Assembly (NCBI RefSeq): GCF_014197615.1
Contig: NZ_JACIFY010000008.1
Span: 180,372-244,371, forward strand
Reading direction: 5' to 3'
DNA length: 64,000 nt
From: Rhizobium esperanzae
GTDB lineage: Bacteria > Pseudomonadota > Alphaproteobacteria > Rhizobiales > Rhizobiaceae
A model generated the notes under the pieces. The model ran no database searches and was not told where the DNA came from. It saw only the letters and a program-made list of their open reading frames with translations. The stretch's first letter is position 1. Every line of letters starts with the position of its first letter. Below are positions 52,263 through 61,700 of the stretch, in pieces. A program made the translations under genes and the position numbers.

Positions 52263-54581
52263 ATGAAATTTCTGGCCACCCTGTTCTGTATTGTTCTCGC
52301 CCTTATCGGATTGGCGTTGATAGGAGGCGGCGCGTGGCTGCTCAGCCTCGGCGGCTCGCCCTATTATGCGATCGTCGGGCTTGCCTATCTGGCAGCCGCA
52401 CTACTGCTGTGGCGCCGCAAGACGTCTGGCGGCCTGCTCGTCGTGTTTGTCGCCGTCTTGACCCTTCCCTGGGCGCTCTGGGAGTCGGGCGGCAATTTCT
52501 GGGCGCTCTTTGCCCGCCTGATGTCTCCGATTGCACTGGCGAGCTTTGCACTTTTCTTTACACCACTGCGTTCTCCGACCGCCAACCGGAAGCTCTTCCA
52601 TGGCGGCGCCCTGCTTGCCGCCATCCTGTTCATTGCGGGTTTTAGCCTGGCTTTCACGCCCCACGGCGTCATTCGCCCCTCTCCCGATATCCCCGCCTAC
52701 AAGACCGGCAAGGGCGACAACGCCCCCTCCGACTGGACATCCTATGGCCGCAGCACGGCAGGAGATCGCTATTCTCCCTTCGATCAGATCAACCGGAGCA
52801 ATGTTGCCAAACTCGGTCTCGCCTGGACATACCGCACCGGGAAGAGCGAAGGCGCCGATCAGAACACGCCGCTGCAGATCGGCGATACGGTCTACACCTG
52901 CACACCGACAGATGTGATTGCAGCACTGGATGCGGATACCGGTAACCCCCGCTGGACCTTCGACCCCAAGGCGTCGGCGCCCTATTGGCAGCGTTGCCGC
53001 GGCCTCGGTTATTACAAGCTGCCGCAGGAGGCTCAATCCGCCGATGGTCTTTGCAACGAGCGTCTGGTGCAGACAACCATCGATGCCCGCCTCCTGGAGA
53101 TCGACAGCAAGACCGGCACGCCCTGCAAGGGCTTCGGAGACGATGGCACCGTGCTGCTTTCCCAGGGGATGGGGGAAGTCAAATCCGGCTATTATTTCCA
53201 GACGTCGGCGCCGCTGATCGCCCGCAATCTGATCGTCGTCGGAGGCTGGGTCATGGACAATCAGGAGGTTGGCGAACCCTCGGGCGTCATCCGCGCGTTC
53301 AATGTCGTCACCGGCGAGCTCGAATGGGCATGGGATCTCGGCAATCCCGAGATTACCAAACTTCCGCCAGAGGGGCAGACCTATACGCGGGCCACGCCCA
53401 ACATGTGGACGACGGCCGCATTCGACGACAAGCTTGGTCTGATCTATGCACCGCTCGGCAATGCCACCCCGGACTATTACGGCGTCAATCGCCCTGCTTT
53501 CGCCGATCAATACAATGCCACGCTGGTGGCCCTCGATGTCACGACGGGACGGGAGAAATGGAAATTCCAGACCGTGCATCACGACATCTGGGACTATGAC
53601 CTCCCGGCTCAGCCGGCGCTGATCGATCTGCCTGATGGCAACGGCGCCACCGTGCCTGCTCTCCTGCAGACCACCAAACGCGGGCAGCTTTTCCTGCTCA
53701 ACCGTCAGACCGGCGCACCGCTTGCCGAGGTTCAGGAGAAGCCGGTGCCGCAGCAAGGCGGCGCGCCGGAGGAGAAATTGTCTCCGACGCAGCCCTATTC
53801 CGTCGGCATGCCGACAATCGGCGCGGACCGCGTGACAGAAGAGACGGCCTGGGGCCTGACGATGTTCGATCAGTTGGCCTGCCGTATCGCCTTTCGGAAG
53901 CTGCGTTATGACGGCGATTTCACCCCGATCGGCACACAGCAGGCGATCCAGCAGCCGGGGAACCTCGGCGGCCTCAACTGGGGCAGCGTATCGGTCGATT
54001 TGCCCAACAACCGCGTCTTCATGAACGATATTCGCGTGCCCAGCCTCTTCGCGCTCATTCCGCGCCAGGACTATGTCGATTTTGCCCTCACGACCACGGC
54101 ACACGGCCCCTCCGCCCCGCAGCGCGGCACGCCTTACGGCATGTCGACCGAAATGTGGACTTCGAGACTGCGGGTTCCCTGCACGCAACCGCCCTTCGGC
54201 ACCGTTACCGCCGTGGATCTGACCACGCGCAAGATCGCATGGCAGGTACCGGCCGGGACCGCCGAAGAACTTGGGCCGTTCAAGGTCAAAACCAATCTGC
54301 CGATGCCGATGGGCCTGCCGAGTTACGCCGGCACCTCGGCGACCGCCGGCGGCATCGTCTTCTTCGCCGGCTTTCAGGACTATTATTTAAGAGCCTATGA
54401 CGCCGAGACCGGGACCGAACTCTGGAAATACCCCCTGCCGGTCGGCTCGAGCGCCACGCCCATGACCTATGTCTCGCCGAAAACCGGCAAGCAATACGTC
54501 CTGATATCGGTCGGTGGAGCCCCCTATTCGAGGGACGATGGCGACTACGTCCTGGCGTTTTCGCTGAAGAACGGGGATTAG
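52263..54581 (+). CDS. gcd: Membrane-bound PQQ-dependent glucose dehydrogenase
   Basis: 772 residues from ATG 52263. The first ~140 residues hold about five TM helices, the ubiquinone-coupling membrane domain (LALIGLALIGGGAWLLSLGG, TSGGLLVVFVAVLTLPWALW). The periplasmic PQQ beta-propeller follows (GRSTAGDRYSPFDQINRSN, then HHDIWDYDLPAQPALIDLP, a PQQ-quinoprotein signature, and GGLNWGSVSVDLPNNRVFMN). It oxidises aldoses such as glucose to the lactone in the periplasm, releasing acid that can solubilise phosphate, and passes electrons to ubiquinone. No pqq genes are in the window, so PQQ must come from elsewhere. Alcohol dehydrogenase is unlikely because of the TM domain and absence of a haem-binding CxxCH. 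Confidence 0.93.
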   Translation: MKFLATLFCIVLALIGLALIGGGAWLLSLGGSPYYAIVGLAYLAAALLLWRRKTSGGLLVVFVAVLTLPWALWESGGNFWALFARLMSPIALASFALFFTPLRSPTANRKLFHGGALLAAILFIAGFSLAFTPHGVIRPSPDIPAYKTGKGDNAPSDWTSYGRSTAGDRYSPFDQINRSNVAKLGLAWTYRTGKSEGADQNTPLQIGDTVYTCTPTDVIAALDADTGNPRWTFDPKASAPYWQRCRGLGYYKLPQEAQSADGLCNERLVQTTIDARLLEIDSKTGTPCKGFGDDGTVLLSQGMGEVKSGYYFQTSAPLIARNLIVVGGWVMDNQEVGEPSGVIRAFNVVTGELEWAWDLGNPEITKLPPEGQTYTRATPNMWTTAAFDDKLGLIYAPLGNATPDYYGVNRPAFADQYNATLVALDVTTGREKWKFQTVHHDIWDYDLPAQPALIDLPDGNGATVPALLQTTKRGQLFLLNRQTGAPLAEVQEKPVPQQGGAPEEKLSPTQPYSVGMPTIGADRVTEETAWGLTMFDQLACRIAFRKLRYDGDFTPIGTQQAIQQPGNLGGLNWGSVSVDLPNNRVFMNDIRVPSLFALIPRQDYVDFALTTTAHGPSAPQRGTPYGMSTEMWTSRLRVPCTQPPFGTVTAVDLTTRKIAWQVPAGTAEELGPFKVKTNLPMPMGLPSYAGTSATAGGIVFFAGFQDYYLRAYDAETGTELWKYPLPVGSSATPMTYVSPKTGKQYVLISVGGAPYSRDDGDYVLAFSLKNGD

Positions 54582-54693
54582 CTGCCGGTCATCCTCTCAG
54601 CTTCAAGAAACCGGTCGAAGGCAACAGGGATTTGGCGGCGTCAAGGGCCACTCTGTGCTATTTTGGATCCGACGAGGAACTGAGGTTACGGGC

Positions 54694-56493
54694 GTGACGC
54701 GAAAACTGGCGGCGATCCTGGTCGCGGATGTGGTCGGCTACAGCCGCCTCGCCGGTGCGGATGAGGATCGCATCCTGGCGCGGCTGAGAACGCTGCGCAG
54801 CGATCTGATCGATCCGACCATTGCCGTGCACAACGGCCGTGTCGTCAAGCGCACCGGAGACGGAAGCCTCATCGAGTTTCGCAGCGTCGTCGACGCCGTG
54901 CGCTGCGCCATCGAGGTGCAGACCGCCATGGTCGAGCGCAATATCGGCGTGCCCGCCGAGCATCGCATCGAGTTCCGGGTCGGGATCCATCTGGGTGATG
55001 TGGTCGAAGAGGATGACGGCGATTTGATGGGCGACGGCGTCAATATCGCCGCGCGGCTGGAGGGAATTTCCAAGCCCGGCGCCATCTGTCTCTCCGAAGA
55101 TGCCTACCGTCAGGTGAGAGCGCGGCTCGAACTCGCCGTGACCGATCTCGGCCAAATCCAGCTCAAGAATATCGCCGAGCCGATGCAGGCCTATTTACTC
55201 CAGGTCGGAACCGTCTCGCCGCCGGTCCCGGGACGGCAGCCGGGAAAGCCGCCCGCGTCAAAGCCACCTTCAGCTGCGGCCGTTGCCGACAAGCCCTCCA
55301 TCGCCGTCCTGGCGTTCAACAACATGAGCGGCGACGCCGAACAGGAATATTTCTCCGACGGGATCAGCGAGGACATCATCACCGATCTCTCGAAACTGTC
55401 CGAGTTGCACGTGATCGCCCGCAACTCATCCTTCGTCTACAAGAATGTCACAGCCTCGGTGCCCGAGATGGCCAAGGCGCTCGGCGTCCGCTATGTGCTT
55501 GAAGGCAGCGTGCGCAAGGCCGGCAACCGGGTGCGTGTCACCGCGCAATTGATCGACGCGAGCAATGGCGGACATATCTGGGCCAGCCGCTTCGACCGCG
55601 ACCTTACCGATATTTTTGCGGTTCAGGACGAACTGACCCAGGAAATCGTGACAGCCCTCAAGCTGAACCTCACGCATGGCGATCAGAACCGCCTGGCCCA
55701 GGGACGCGCAGTCGACGTCGGCGCATATGAGTTGTTGTTGCGCGGCCGTGAGCAGGCGTCGGCCCATACCCGAACCGGAAATATGGCCGCCCGCAGCCTG
55801 GCGGCAGACGCCATCGCCATCGATCCGGGCTATGCCGCGGCCCAGGCGCTCATTTCCTTCACGCATGTGCTCGACTACGTCAACGCCTGGAGCAATGATC
55901 CGGAAGCGTCGTTGCAGATCGGACTGGATCTCGCGCAGCAGACGGTGGAAATGGCCGGGGACCAGCCCAACAGCCACTTCGCACTGGGCATGGCCTACAT
56001 GTGGAACCACGAACTGGACCGGGCGCGGGCGGAAGTGCGGCAGGGCCTGGCGCTGTCTCCCAACTCCGCAGCACTGCTGATGCTGATGGCTCATATCCAG
56101 ATATTCTCCGGCGACCCCGAAGGCGCCCTGGAAACACTCGATGCATCGATGCGGCTTGACCCGCACCATCCGGAAATTCTTTTCCAATTTCTCGCCGATG
56201 CGCGCTTTTCTCTCGGTGAATATGCGCAGGCGATCGTCGCGATCGAGCAGCGGCTTCAGCAAAACGCCCAATCGGAAACGGCCTATGCCCTGCTCGCATC
56301 ATGCTACGGCCATCTGGGCCGGCCGGAGGAGAGCCGACGGGCGTGGGAGAAGGCGCTGGAGATCAATCCCAATTTCTCCGTCGAGCGCCGCCGCCGCGTC
56401 CTCCCATTCCGCAACCCGGAAGATTTTGACCGCCGCGTTGAAGGGCTCCGCAAAGCGGGGCTGGTGGTATTGGATCCCACTGGCGCTCTTTGA
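54694..56493 (+). CDS. Class III adenylate/guanylate cyclase with TolB-like and TPR domains
   Basis: 599 residues from GTG 54694 (MTRKLAAILVADVVGYSRL), the usual start of this rhizobial family; GAGG lies upstream. The cyclase domain (1-170) keeps both metal aspartates (Asp12; the Asp in GIHLGDVV), GDGSLIEF and the transition-state Asn/Arg in GDGVNIAARLE, so it should be active. A Pro-rich linker (about residues 185-210) leads to a FlgO/TolB-N-like domain (KPSIAVLAFNNMSGDAEQEY, then DIFAVQDELTQEIV), and the C-terminal ~200 residues are TPR-type helices. The substrate (ATP or GTP) and signal are unknown. Confidence 0.92.
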   Translation: MTRKLAAILVADVVGYSRLAGADEDRILARLRTLRSDLIDPTIAVHNGRVVKRTGDGSLIEFRSVVDAVRCAIEVQTAMVERNIGVPAEHRIEFRVGIHLGDVVEEDDGDLMGDGVNIAARLEGISKPGAICLSEDAYRQVRARLELAVTDLGQIQLKNIAEPMQAYLLQVGTVSPPVPGRQPGKPPASKPPSAAAVADKPSIAVLAFNNMSGDAEQEYFSDGISEDIITDLSKLSELHVIARNSSFVYKNVTASVPEMAKALGVRYVLEGSVRKAGNRVRVTAQLIDASNGGHIWASRFDRDLTDIFAVQDELTQEIVTALKLNLTHGDQNRLAQGRAVDVGAYELLLRGREQASAHTRTGNMAARSLAADAIAIDPGYAAAQALISFTHVLDYVNAWSNDPEASLQIGLDLAQQTVEMAGDQPNSHFALGMAYMWNHELDRARAEVRQGLALSPNSAALLMLMAHIQIFSGDPEGALETLDASMRLDPHHPEILFQFLADARFSLGEYAQAIVAIEQRLQQNAQSETAYALLASCYGHLGRPEESRRAWEKALEINPNFSVERRRRVLPFRNPEDFDRRVEGLRKAGLVVLDPTGAL

Positions 56494-56568
56494 CAAAGCC
56501 GGGGCACCCGACTCCGGTTTTGCGGAGGCCTTCGCGGCCGACGCGCGGGCCGCACAGGCTGCCAACCT

Positions 56569-57351
56569 CTATCGCGACCACCGCGCTATGAGCTGATCGG
56601 TATTTGCCAGTGCCTTGCGGACGGCGTTGCGCGCCATGGCCGGTCGCTGCAATCGGATGCTTTTCTCAATATTTTCATGAAGTTTCAGCGCGTAGCGCAA
56701 ATTGTCCTCCTCTCGCGTGACATGGGCGAAGAGGTGGTTCAGCGCCGATTCGATCAATACACCGAGCGGCACGAGCAAATCATTGCCGGAGGCGCGCAAG
56801 ATCGCGATGTGGAATCGCGCATCGGATTCCGTTCGCTGCTGAAGCGACGTCGCCTGATCCATATCATGCAGGGCCTGGCTGATCGCGTGCATTTGCTCCT
56901 CGGTCCGGCGCTCCGCAGCCAGTGCCGTCGCTTCCGGCTCGATCATATGACGGAGTTCCTGCACGGCCCTCAGAAACGCTTCCCGATCAGGAGATGCGGC
57001 ATACCAGCCGAGGACATCTCGATCGAGCAGGTTCCAACGTTCCTTGGGTTCGACCCAACTGCCGATTTTCGGGCGGGAAGAAAGCAGGCCCTTGGCCATC
57101 AACATCTTGATGGCTTCGCGCACCGCCGATCGGCTGACTTCAAAGACCTCGGACCACTTTGCCTCATTCGGCAGGATTGTGCCCGGCGGGTAGTCGCCGC
57201 GCACAATTCGCAGCCCTATCTCGCCCGCCAGAGACACATGAACGCTCGCCCCGGCCATGCGGGGAGAATTGGGGCGCCTTGTGGTGGCCGAGCGGTCAAC
57301 CGTCACCACCTCGACCGGAGCCGCCGGCTTTCCCGATTTCTTGTCAGGCAT
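56569..57351 (-). CDS. GntR family regulator (FadR subfamily)
   Basis: 260 residues. The winged helix lies at about 35-90 (GLRIVRGDYPPGTILPNEA, SEVFEVSRSAVREAIKMLMA); the C-terminal FCD domain has acidic and His metal ligands (RFHIAILRASGNDLL). It is the last gene of the minus-strand arm of a sugar locus, downstream of the binding protein. A FadR-type palindrome at 59619-59631 in the divergent promoter is the likely target, so the protein would repress both arms until a sugar acid or similar metabolite binds. A weak GAGG ten bases before ATG 57351 is the best RBS. The 196 bp between it and the binding-protein gene contain the hairpin at 57477. Confidence 0.92.
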   Translation of the reverse strand: MPDKKSGKPAAPVEVVTVDRSATTRRPNSPRMAGASVHVSLAGEIGLRIVRGDYPPGTILPNEAKWSEVFEVSRSAVREAIKMLMAKGLLSSRPKIGSWVEPKERWNLLDRDVLGWYAASPDREAFLRAVQELRHMIEPEATALAAERRTEEQMHAISQALHDMDQATSLQQRTESDARFHIAILRASGNDLLVPLGVLIESALNHLFAHVTREEDNLRYALKLHENIEKSIRLQRPAMARNAVRKALANTDQLIARWSR

Positions 57352-57476
57352 TTACGTCTACTGCCTCAGCATTCTTTCGACTGTTTGCGCGTACTATCAA
57401 AACAATCGTAATAACGAGGAAGTCGCCTGCGATTGACCCCGCCAAAGAGCGCGGAATTCAGAGCGCGTCAAGCCCC

Positions 57477-57494
57477 GCGGATCTTCCGATCCGC
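57477..57494 (-). promoter_or_regulatory. Intercistronic hairpin after binding-protein gene
   Basis: GCGGATC-TTCC-GATCCGC (perfect 7-bp stem; on the minus strand the loop reads GGAA) lies 53 bp after the stop of the binding-protein gene. It mirrors the hairpins found after the other two binding-protein genes at 23208 and 27658. Confidence 0.5.
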
Positions 57495-57547
57495 CTCAAG
57501 GGGACAGTCGACGGCACCCGTGAACCGGGCGCCGCCGAACCGCAAAC

Positions 57548-58534
57548 CTACTTTTGAATGCAGGTATTGACCGTATCCTTCGTGCATTCGTCGAGCCCGG
57601 TGAATACCGGATCTTCAACCGGTTTGCCGGCAATCAGATCCATCATCACCGAAGGGGCCTTATAGCCCATTTCGAACGGCCGTTGGCCGACGAGCGCCGT
57701 CACCAGGCCTTCGCTCGCGATAGCAACCTCGTCGCCGATCGTGTCGGCAGCGCCGATGACGAAATCGTTGCTGGCGATCTTGGCGGCCATCGGCTTGAAC
57801 AGGTCGCGATAGGGTTGCGGCGCGCCGAACAACGGCCAGCCACCCATAATGCCGAATGCGTCCAGGTCGGGATTGGCCGCCAGGATATCGGTCATTGCCT
57901 GAACACCCTTGGCGCCATCGTCATTGGTGAACACCGGGCAGCCGGCGACCTCGGTCCAACCACCCTCGCCTTTCAGCGCGGCAAGGCCTTTCTGGCCGGT
58001 GAGCGTGTCGCGCATGCCTTGTGCGCGGCGTAGAATGTTGTCGGCTCCCGGATTGCCTTCGATCGTGCAGATCTTACCGCCCTTCGGCTTGGCCTTCTTG
58101 ATATATTCGCCGATGCGGGCGCCCATCAGATAGTTGTCGGTGCCAAGATAGGTCTTGCGCAACGCTGCATCCTCGGCTGCAAGATCGGCATCGAGCGTCA
58201 TCACCGGAACCGTCGGATTGGCGGTTTTCAGGGTCTGGGCTATGAGTTTTGCATTTGACGGCGAAATTGCGATGGCGGCCGTGTCAGCCTTGCCCAGCAT
58301 ATCCTGAACGATCTGCGCTTCGCCGGCTTCATCGGATGTCGATGCCGGGCCGGTGTAGAAGCACTCGTATTCCGCTGTGGGATTTTCCTTGTTCCATTTC
58401 TGGCAACCCTGATTGATTGCTTCGAAGAATGGATTGTCGAGGCCTTTGACGACGATGACGAGTTGCTTCTTGGCCAGGGCCTGCCCGGCGGTCAGTGCGA
58501 GAACTGCGGCTGTCAGTAGTAATGCCTTCCTCAT
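57548..58534 (-). CDS. Sugar ABC importer, periplasmic binding protein (RbsB-like)
   Basis: 328 residues from ATG 58534, preceded by an excellent GGGAGGAA. A signal peptide ends near AGQALAKKQ. The mature protein is a type I periplasmic binding protein: LVIVVKGLDNPFFEAINQG, AIAISPSNAKLIAQTLKTAN, PVMTLDADLAAEDA, then KGGKICTIEGNPGADNILRR. These are family 4 signatures (ribose, xylose, fructose-type ligands). It works with the ATPase (59816) and permease (60597) encoded divergently. The sugar cannot be named. The gap to the dehydrogenase gene upstream is 48 bp, so the two are probably cotranscribed. Confidence 0.92.
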   Translation of the reverse strand: MRKALLLTAAVLALTAGQALAKKQLVIVVKGLDNPFFEAINQGCQKWNKENPTAEYECFYTGPASTSDEAGEAQIVQDMLGKADTAAIAISPSNAKLIAQTLKTANPTVPVMTLDADLAAEDAALRKTYLGTDNYLMGARIGEYIKKAKPKGGKICTIEGNPGADNILRRAQGMRDTLTGQKGLAALKGEGGWTEVAGCPVFTNDDGAKGVQAMTDILAANPDLDAFGIMGGWPLFGAPQPYRDLFKPMAAKIASNDFVIGAADTIGDEVAIASEGLVTALVGQRPFEMGYKAPSVMMDLIAGKPVEDPVFTGLDECTKDTVNTCIQK

Positions 58535-58582
58535 GGTTTCCTCCCTTGAAACAGACGGGCACGGCATGCCCGCCACACGAAA

Positions 58583-59563
58583 TCAACCCGGATACCAGAC
58601 GATGCGAGGCTCCTCCTTCGAACGCTCGTATTGCCATGCCGAGTCGATAAGCACTTCGAGATCGTAGGCTGGCCGCCAATCCAGCAGGTACTTCGCCTTG
58701 CTGTTGTCCATCCAATTGGAATGGAAGCGGCTTGGTATGTCGACGGAATCGAGATTGCGCGTGCGCTGGAGATAGGCGGCGACTTCAGCATAGTCGACGG
58801 GCCGGTCCATGCAGATATTGAAGAGCTGCCGCTCCGCCCGGGGATTGTCGATCGCTGCCAATATTGCCGATACGAGGTCGTCGACATGCACGAAATTGCG
58901 TTTCAACGGGCGTCCGTCGGCATCGAGCAGCAGCGGCACGGTCCCTCTGGCCGCATATCGCCGCGCCGCATCTTCCGGGACGAGCGTCTTCCAGTCCGGG
59001 CCGCCGAAGACGTCGTCTCCAAAAGACAGCGAATACTTGAAATCGTCCTTTTCCATGATCCAGGGCGCACGCAGGCAACAGCCATTGAGGCCATATTGAA
59101 TGCCGAACTGCTCCAGCACGACCTCTTCCAGAACCTTGGAGAGCGCATAGCTTCCAGGATAAGCACAATGGGGCGCTTTCTCGGTGATCGGGCCATCGTG
59201 ACGATAGTGGAAATGCCCGATGCCCGCATCGCCGCCGATCAGGATGAACTGGCGTGCCGTAACGCTCGTACGGAACTCCTCGAGCAGCCAGAAGAGACCT
59301 TTGACCGTGACATCGATGATATCTTCCGGCGTTTCTTTGCATGTGGCGAGATGCACGACATGCGTAACGTCTTTGAGAGCCGCTGCGACGGCATTGCGAT
59401 CGGCGATCGAGCCGCGGATGACTTCGACACGGTCGGTCTCATCGCACACACGGTTATGACAAAGCGCGCGGATGCGGGCTTTGGAAAAGCTCGGATCGTC
59501 AAGCAGCCCAGCTATGAAGCGCCGCCCGACCTTGCCCGTCGCACCGGTCACAAGGATCAGCAT
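58583..59563 (-). CDS. NAD-dependent epimerase/dehydratase family protein (extended SDR)
   Basis: 326 residues. The extended-SDR Rossmann motif is VTGATGKVGRRF at residues 5-16, and the catalytic Tyr-Lys lies in SYALSKVLEEVV near residue 150. The region CCLRAPWIMEKDDF carries the conserved Arg-Ala-Pro of nucleotide-sugar epimerases and related uronate or sugar dehydrogenases. ATG 59563 follows GGGGGAG. Cotranscription with a sugar-binding protein suggests oxidation or epimerisation of the imported sugar rather than of a nucleotide sugar. It is divergent from the ATPase gene with a FadR-type palindrome between. Confidence 0.88.
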   Translation of the reverse strand: MLILVTGATGKVGRRFIAGLLDDPSFSKARIRALCHNRVCDETDRVEVIRGSIADRNAVAAALKDVTHVVHLATCKETPEDIIDVTVKGLFWLLEEFRTSVTARQFILIGGDAGIGHFHYRHDGPITEKAPHCAYPGSYALSKVLEEVVLEQFGIQYGLNGCCLRAPWIMEKDDFKYSLSFGDDVFGGPDWKTLVPEDAARRYAARGTVPLLLDADGRPLKRNFVHVDDLVSAILAAIDNPRAERQLFNICMDRPVDYAEVAAYLQRTRNLDSVDIPSRFHSNWMDNSKAKYLLDWRPAYDLEVLIDSAWQYERSKEEPRIVWYPG

Positions 59564-59618
59564 GCTCTATCTCCCCCGCTGATAGCTAATATCCGTGCGC
59601 CGGTCTCGTCAAATGATA

Positions 59619-59631
59619 TTTGTCTGACAAA
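59619..59631. promoter_or_regulatory. Candidate GntR (FadR-type) operator
   Basis: TTTGTCTGACAAA is a perfect 13-bp palindrome with the TNGTNNNACNA core of FadR-subfamily operators. It lies 56 bp upstream of the dehydrogenase start and 185 bp upstream of the ATPase start in their shared promoter region, suiting the GntR regulator encoded at 56569. Confidence 0.62.
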
Positions 59632-59815
59632 ACAGATTTTTGCGACAATAGGGCCAATACCCCGGACAATGAGTTGACGCTGTCGCCGGCTTTTGCGTAA
59701 ATGTTCATGATCGCTTTTCCTGGGAGGATATTGGAAAGGCGAACTCGCTGGAACCTCGCGCCGAAGGCAAGTCGGCTGCGATGGATAGCCTGCAAATTGG
59801 GAGGCAGGGAGACGG

Positions 59816-60556
59816 GTGGCGGTTCTTGAGCTCACCAATATTTCCAAACATTTCGGCGCCATCCAGGCCGTCAACGATGTTTCGTTTTCGCTCGAGGCGG
59901 GGCAGGTTGTCGGCCTGATGGGCGACAACGGTGCCGGCAAGTCCACATTGGTCAAGATGATCGCCGGCAACTTTCGCCCCAGCCACGGATCCATACGGCT
60001 CGACGGCGCCGATCTCGTGCTTCATCGGCCGAAGGAAGCACGCCAGCATGGCATCGAGATCGTTCATCAGGATTTGGCGCTCTGCGACAATCTGACGGCG
60101 GCGGCCAACGTCTTCCTCGGGCGGGAATTGCGCCGCGGCATATGGCCTCTTCGCATCCTCGACTACAAGGCCATGTACAAGCGCGCCGGCGAGATATTCC
60201 GCGAGCTCAAATCCGAGACGCGGCCCCGCGATCTCGTCAAGCAGATGTCGGGTGGCCAGCGGCAAGCGGTGGCGATCGGCCGCACGATGCTGTCGGAAGC
60301 GAAAATCGTATTGATGGACGAGCCGACGGCAGCCATATCAGTGCGCCAGGTGGCTGAGGTTCTCAATCTCATTCGCCAATTGCGTGACCGGGGCATTGTC
60401 GTTGTCCTGATCAGCCATCGTATGCCCGACGTCTTTTCGGTCGCCGACCGCGTGATTGTGATGCGGCGGGGCAGAAAAGTGGCCGACAAGCAGATTGCGG
60501 CAAGTTCGCCGGAGGAAGTGACGGGACTGATCACGGGCGCCATCGAACAGGTGTGA
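59816..60556 (+). CDS. Sugar ABC importer, ATPase (single-domain, FrcA-like)
   Basis: 246 residues starting at GTG 59816, after GGGAGGCAGGGAG. Walker A is GDNGAGKST, the signature MSGGQRQAVAIGRTM and Walker B VLMDEPTAAI. The typical QDLALCDNLTAAANVFLGRE segment places it with sugar transporters of the RbsA group, but it has one nucleotide-binding domain instead of two, like FrcA. Two copies would drive the permease dimer. It is followed after 40 bp by the permease gene. Confidence 0.92.
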   Translation: MAVLELTNISKHFGAIQAVNDVSFSLEAGQVVGLMGDNGAGKSTLVKMIAGNFRPSHGSIRLDGADLVLHRPKEARQHGIEIVHQDLALCDNLTAAANVFLGRELRRGIWPLRILDYKAMYKRAGEIFRELKSETRPRDLVKQMSGGQRQAVAIGRTMLSEAKIVLMDEPTAAISVRQVAEVLNLIRQLRDRGIVVVLISHRMPDVFSVADRVIVMRRGRKVADKQIAASSPEEVTGLITGAIEQV

Positions 60557-60596
60557 TCGATGCTCTCCGTTGCAACAGGAAAGAAGAAGGTCGACG

Positions 60597-61595
60597 ATGG
60601 CAATGACACTTGACCAGACGATCGGGCAGAGGCAGCGGGGCTGGCTTGCGACGATCATCAGCGGCCAGACGTTCTGGGTGCTGATCGCGGTCATTCTCGC
60701 CTGCATCTTTCTGTCGATGGCGACCGATTCCTTTGCGACCGCGAAGAATATCTATAACATTACCCGCAACGTCACTTTCGTGGCCATTATCGCACTCGGC
60801 ATGACGCTGGTCATTATCACCGGCGGTATCGATTTGTCCGTCGGCTCGGTGCTTTGTCTGTGCAGCATGGTGCTGGCGGTCACCATGCACGCGGGATACA
60901 GTATTGAAGTCGGCATCGCCGCCTCGATCGGCACGGCTCTTCTGATCGGAGCGTTCAACGGCGTATTGATTGCCTATCTCGGTTTCCCGCCTTTTGTCGT
61001 CACGCTCGGCATGCTGTCGATTGCGCGTAGCCTTGCGATGGTTGCATCCAACAACACCGTCGTTTTCCAGTTCGGTCCCGATCACGACAAGCTGCTGGCG
61101 CTGGGCGGCGGCGCTTGGGTTTTCGGCATCGCCAATCCCGTGCTTTATATGCTGGTGCTGGCGCTCATCACCGGTTTCGTGCTGCGCTGGACCAAGTTCG
61201 GCCGTTATGTTTTTGCTATCGGCGGCAATGAGCACGCCGCGACACTGACCGGCGTTCCCGTGCAGCGGATCAAGGTTATCGTCTATATGATTTCTGCCTT
61301 GTCGGCGGGGATTGCCGGCATCATTCAGACCGGCTGGCTCGGTGCCGTCACCACAAATATCGGCGCAGGAATGGAACTTCAGGTCATTGCCGCCGCGGTT
61401 ATCGGCGGCGCCAATCTCGCCGGCGGCGTCGGCACCGCCTTCGGAGCCTTGGTCGGAGCCGCCCTCATCGAGGTCATCCGCAACAGTCTCGGCCTGCTCG
61501 GCATCAACGCCTTCTGGCAAGGATGCTTTATCGGTGGAGCAATTGTGCTCGCCGTGCTGTTTGACCGACTTCGCAACTTGCGACAGGGCGAATAG
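60597..61595 (+). CDS. Sugar ABC importer, permease (RbsC/FrcC-like)
   Basis: 332 residues from ATG 60597 (AGAAGG upstream); ATG 60603 is an alternative. About nine TM helices are predicted; the signature GGIDLSVGSVLCLCSMVLAV and the late GGANLAGGVGTAFGALVGAA are hallmarks of BPD_transp_2 permeases for ribose- or fructose-type sugars. It is the last gene of the plus-strand arm (stop at 61595), facing the DUF808 gene across 105 bp. Confidence 0.92.
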   Translation: MAMTLDQTIGQRQRGWLATIISGQTFWVLIAVILACIFLSMATDSFATAKNIYNITRNVTFVAIIALGMTLVIITGGIDLSVGSVLCLCSMVLAVTMHAGYSIEVGIAASIGTALLIGAFNGVLIAYLGFPPFVVTLGMLSIARSLAMVASNNTVVFQFGPDHDKLLALGGGAWVFGIANPVLYMLVLALITGFVLRWTKFGRYVFAIGGNEHAATLTGVPVQRIKVIVYMISALSAGIAGIIQTGWLGAVTTNIGAGMELQVIAAAVIGGANLAGGVGTAFGALVGAALIEVIRNSLGLLGINAFWQGCFIGGAIVLAVLFDRLRNLRQGE

Positions 61596-61700
61596 GCGAA
61601 TTCGATCTCCGAAAATGCGCCGGCGCATGCGTTTTAACGACCGACCGGCATTCAAGCCAACAATCGCTTGTGAGGCCGAAAGCCTCCCTGGATGGAGCCT

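Noticed and set aside
52401..54188. 595-residue open frame antisense to the glucose dehydrogenase gene
   Set aside because: The plus strand encodes a quinoprotein with clear motifs; the antisense frame is a GC-bias shadow.
52263..54581. PQQ-dependent alcohol dehydrogenase
   Set aside because: The N-terminal five-TM domain and lack of a cytochrome c CxxCH motif favour the membrane glucose dehydrogenase.
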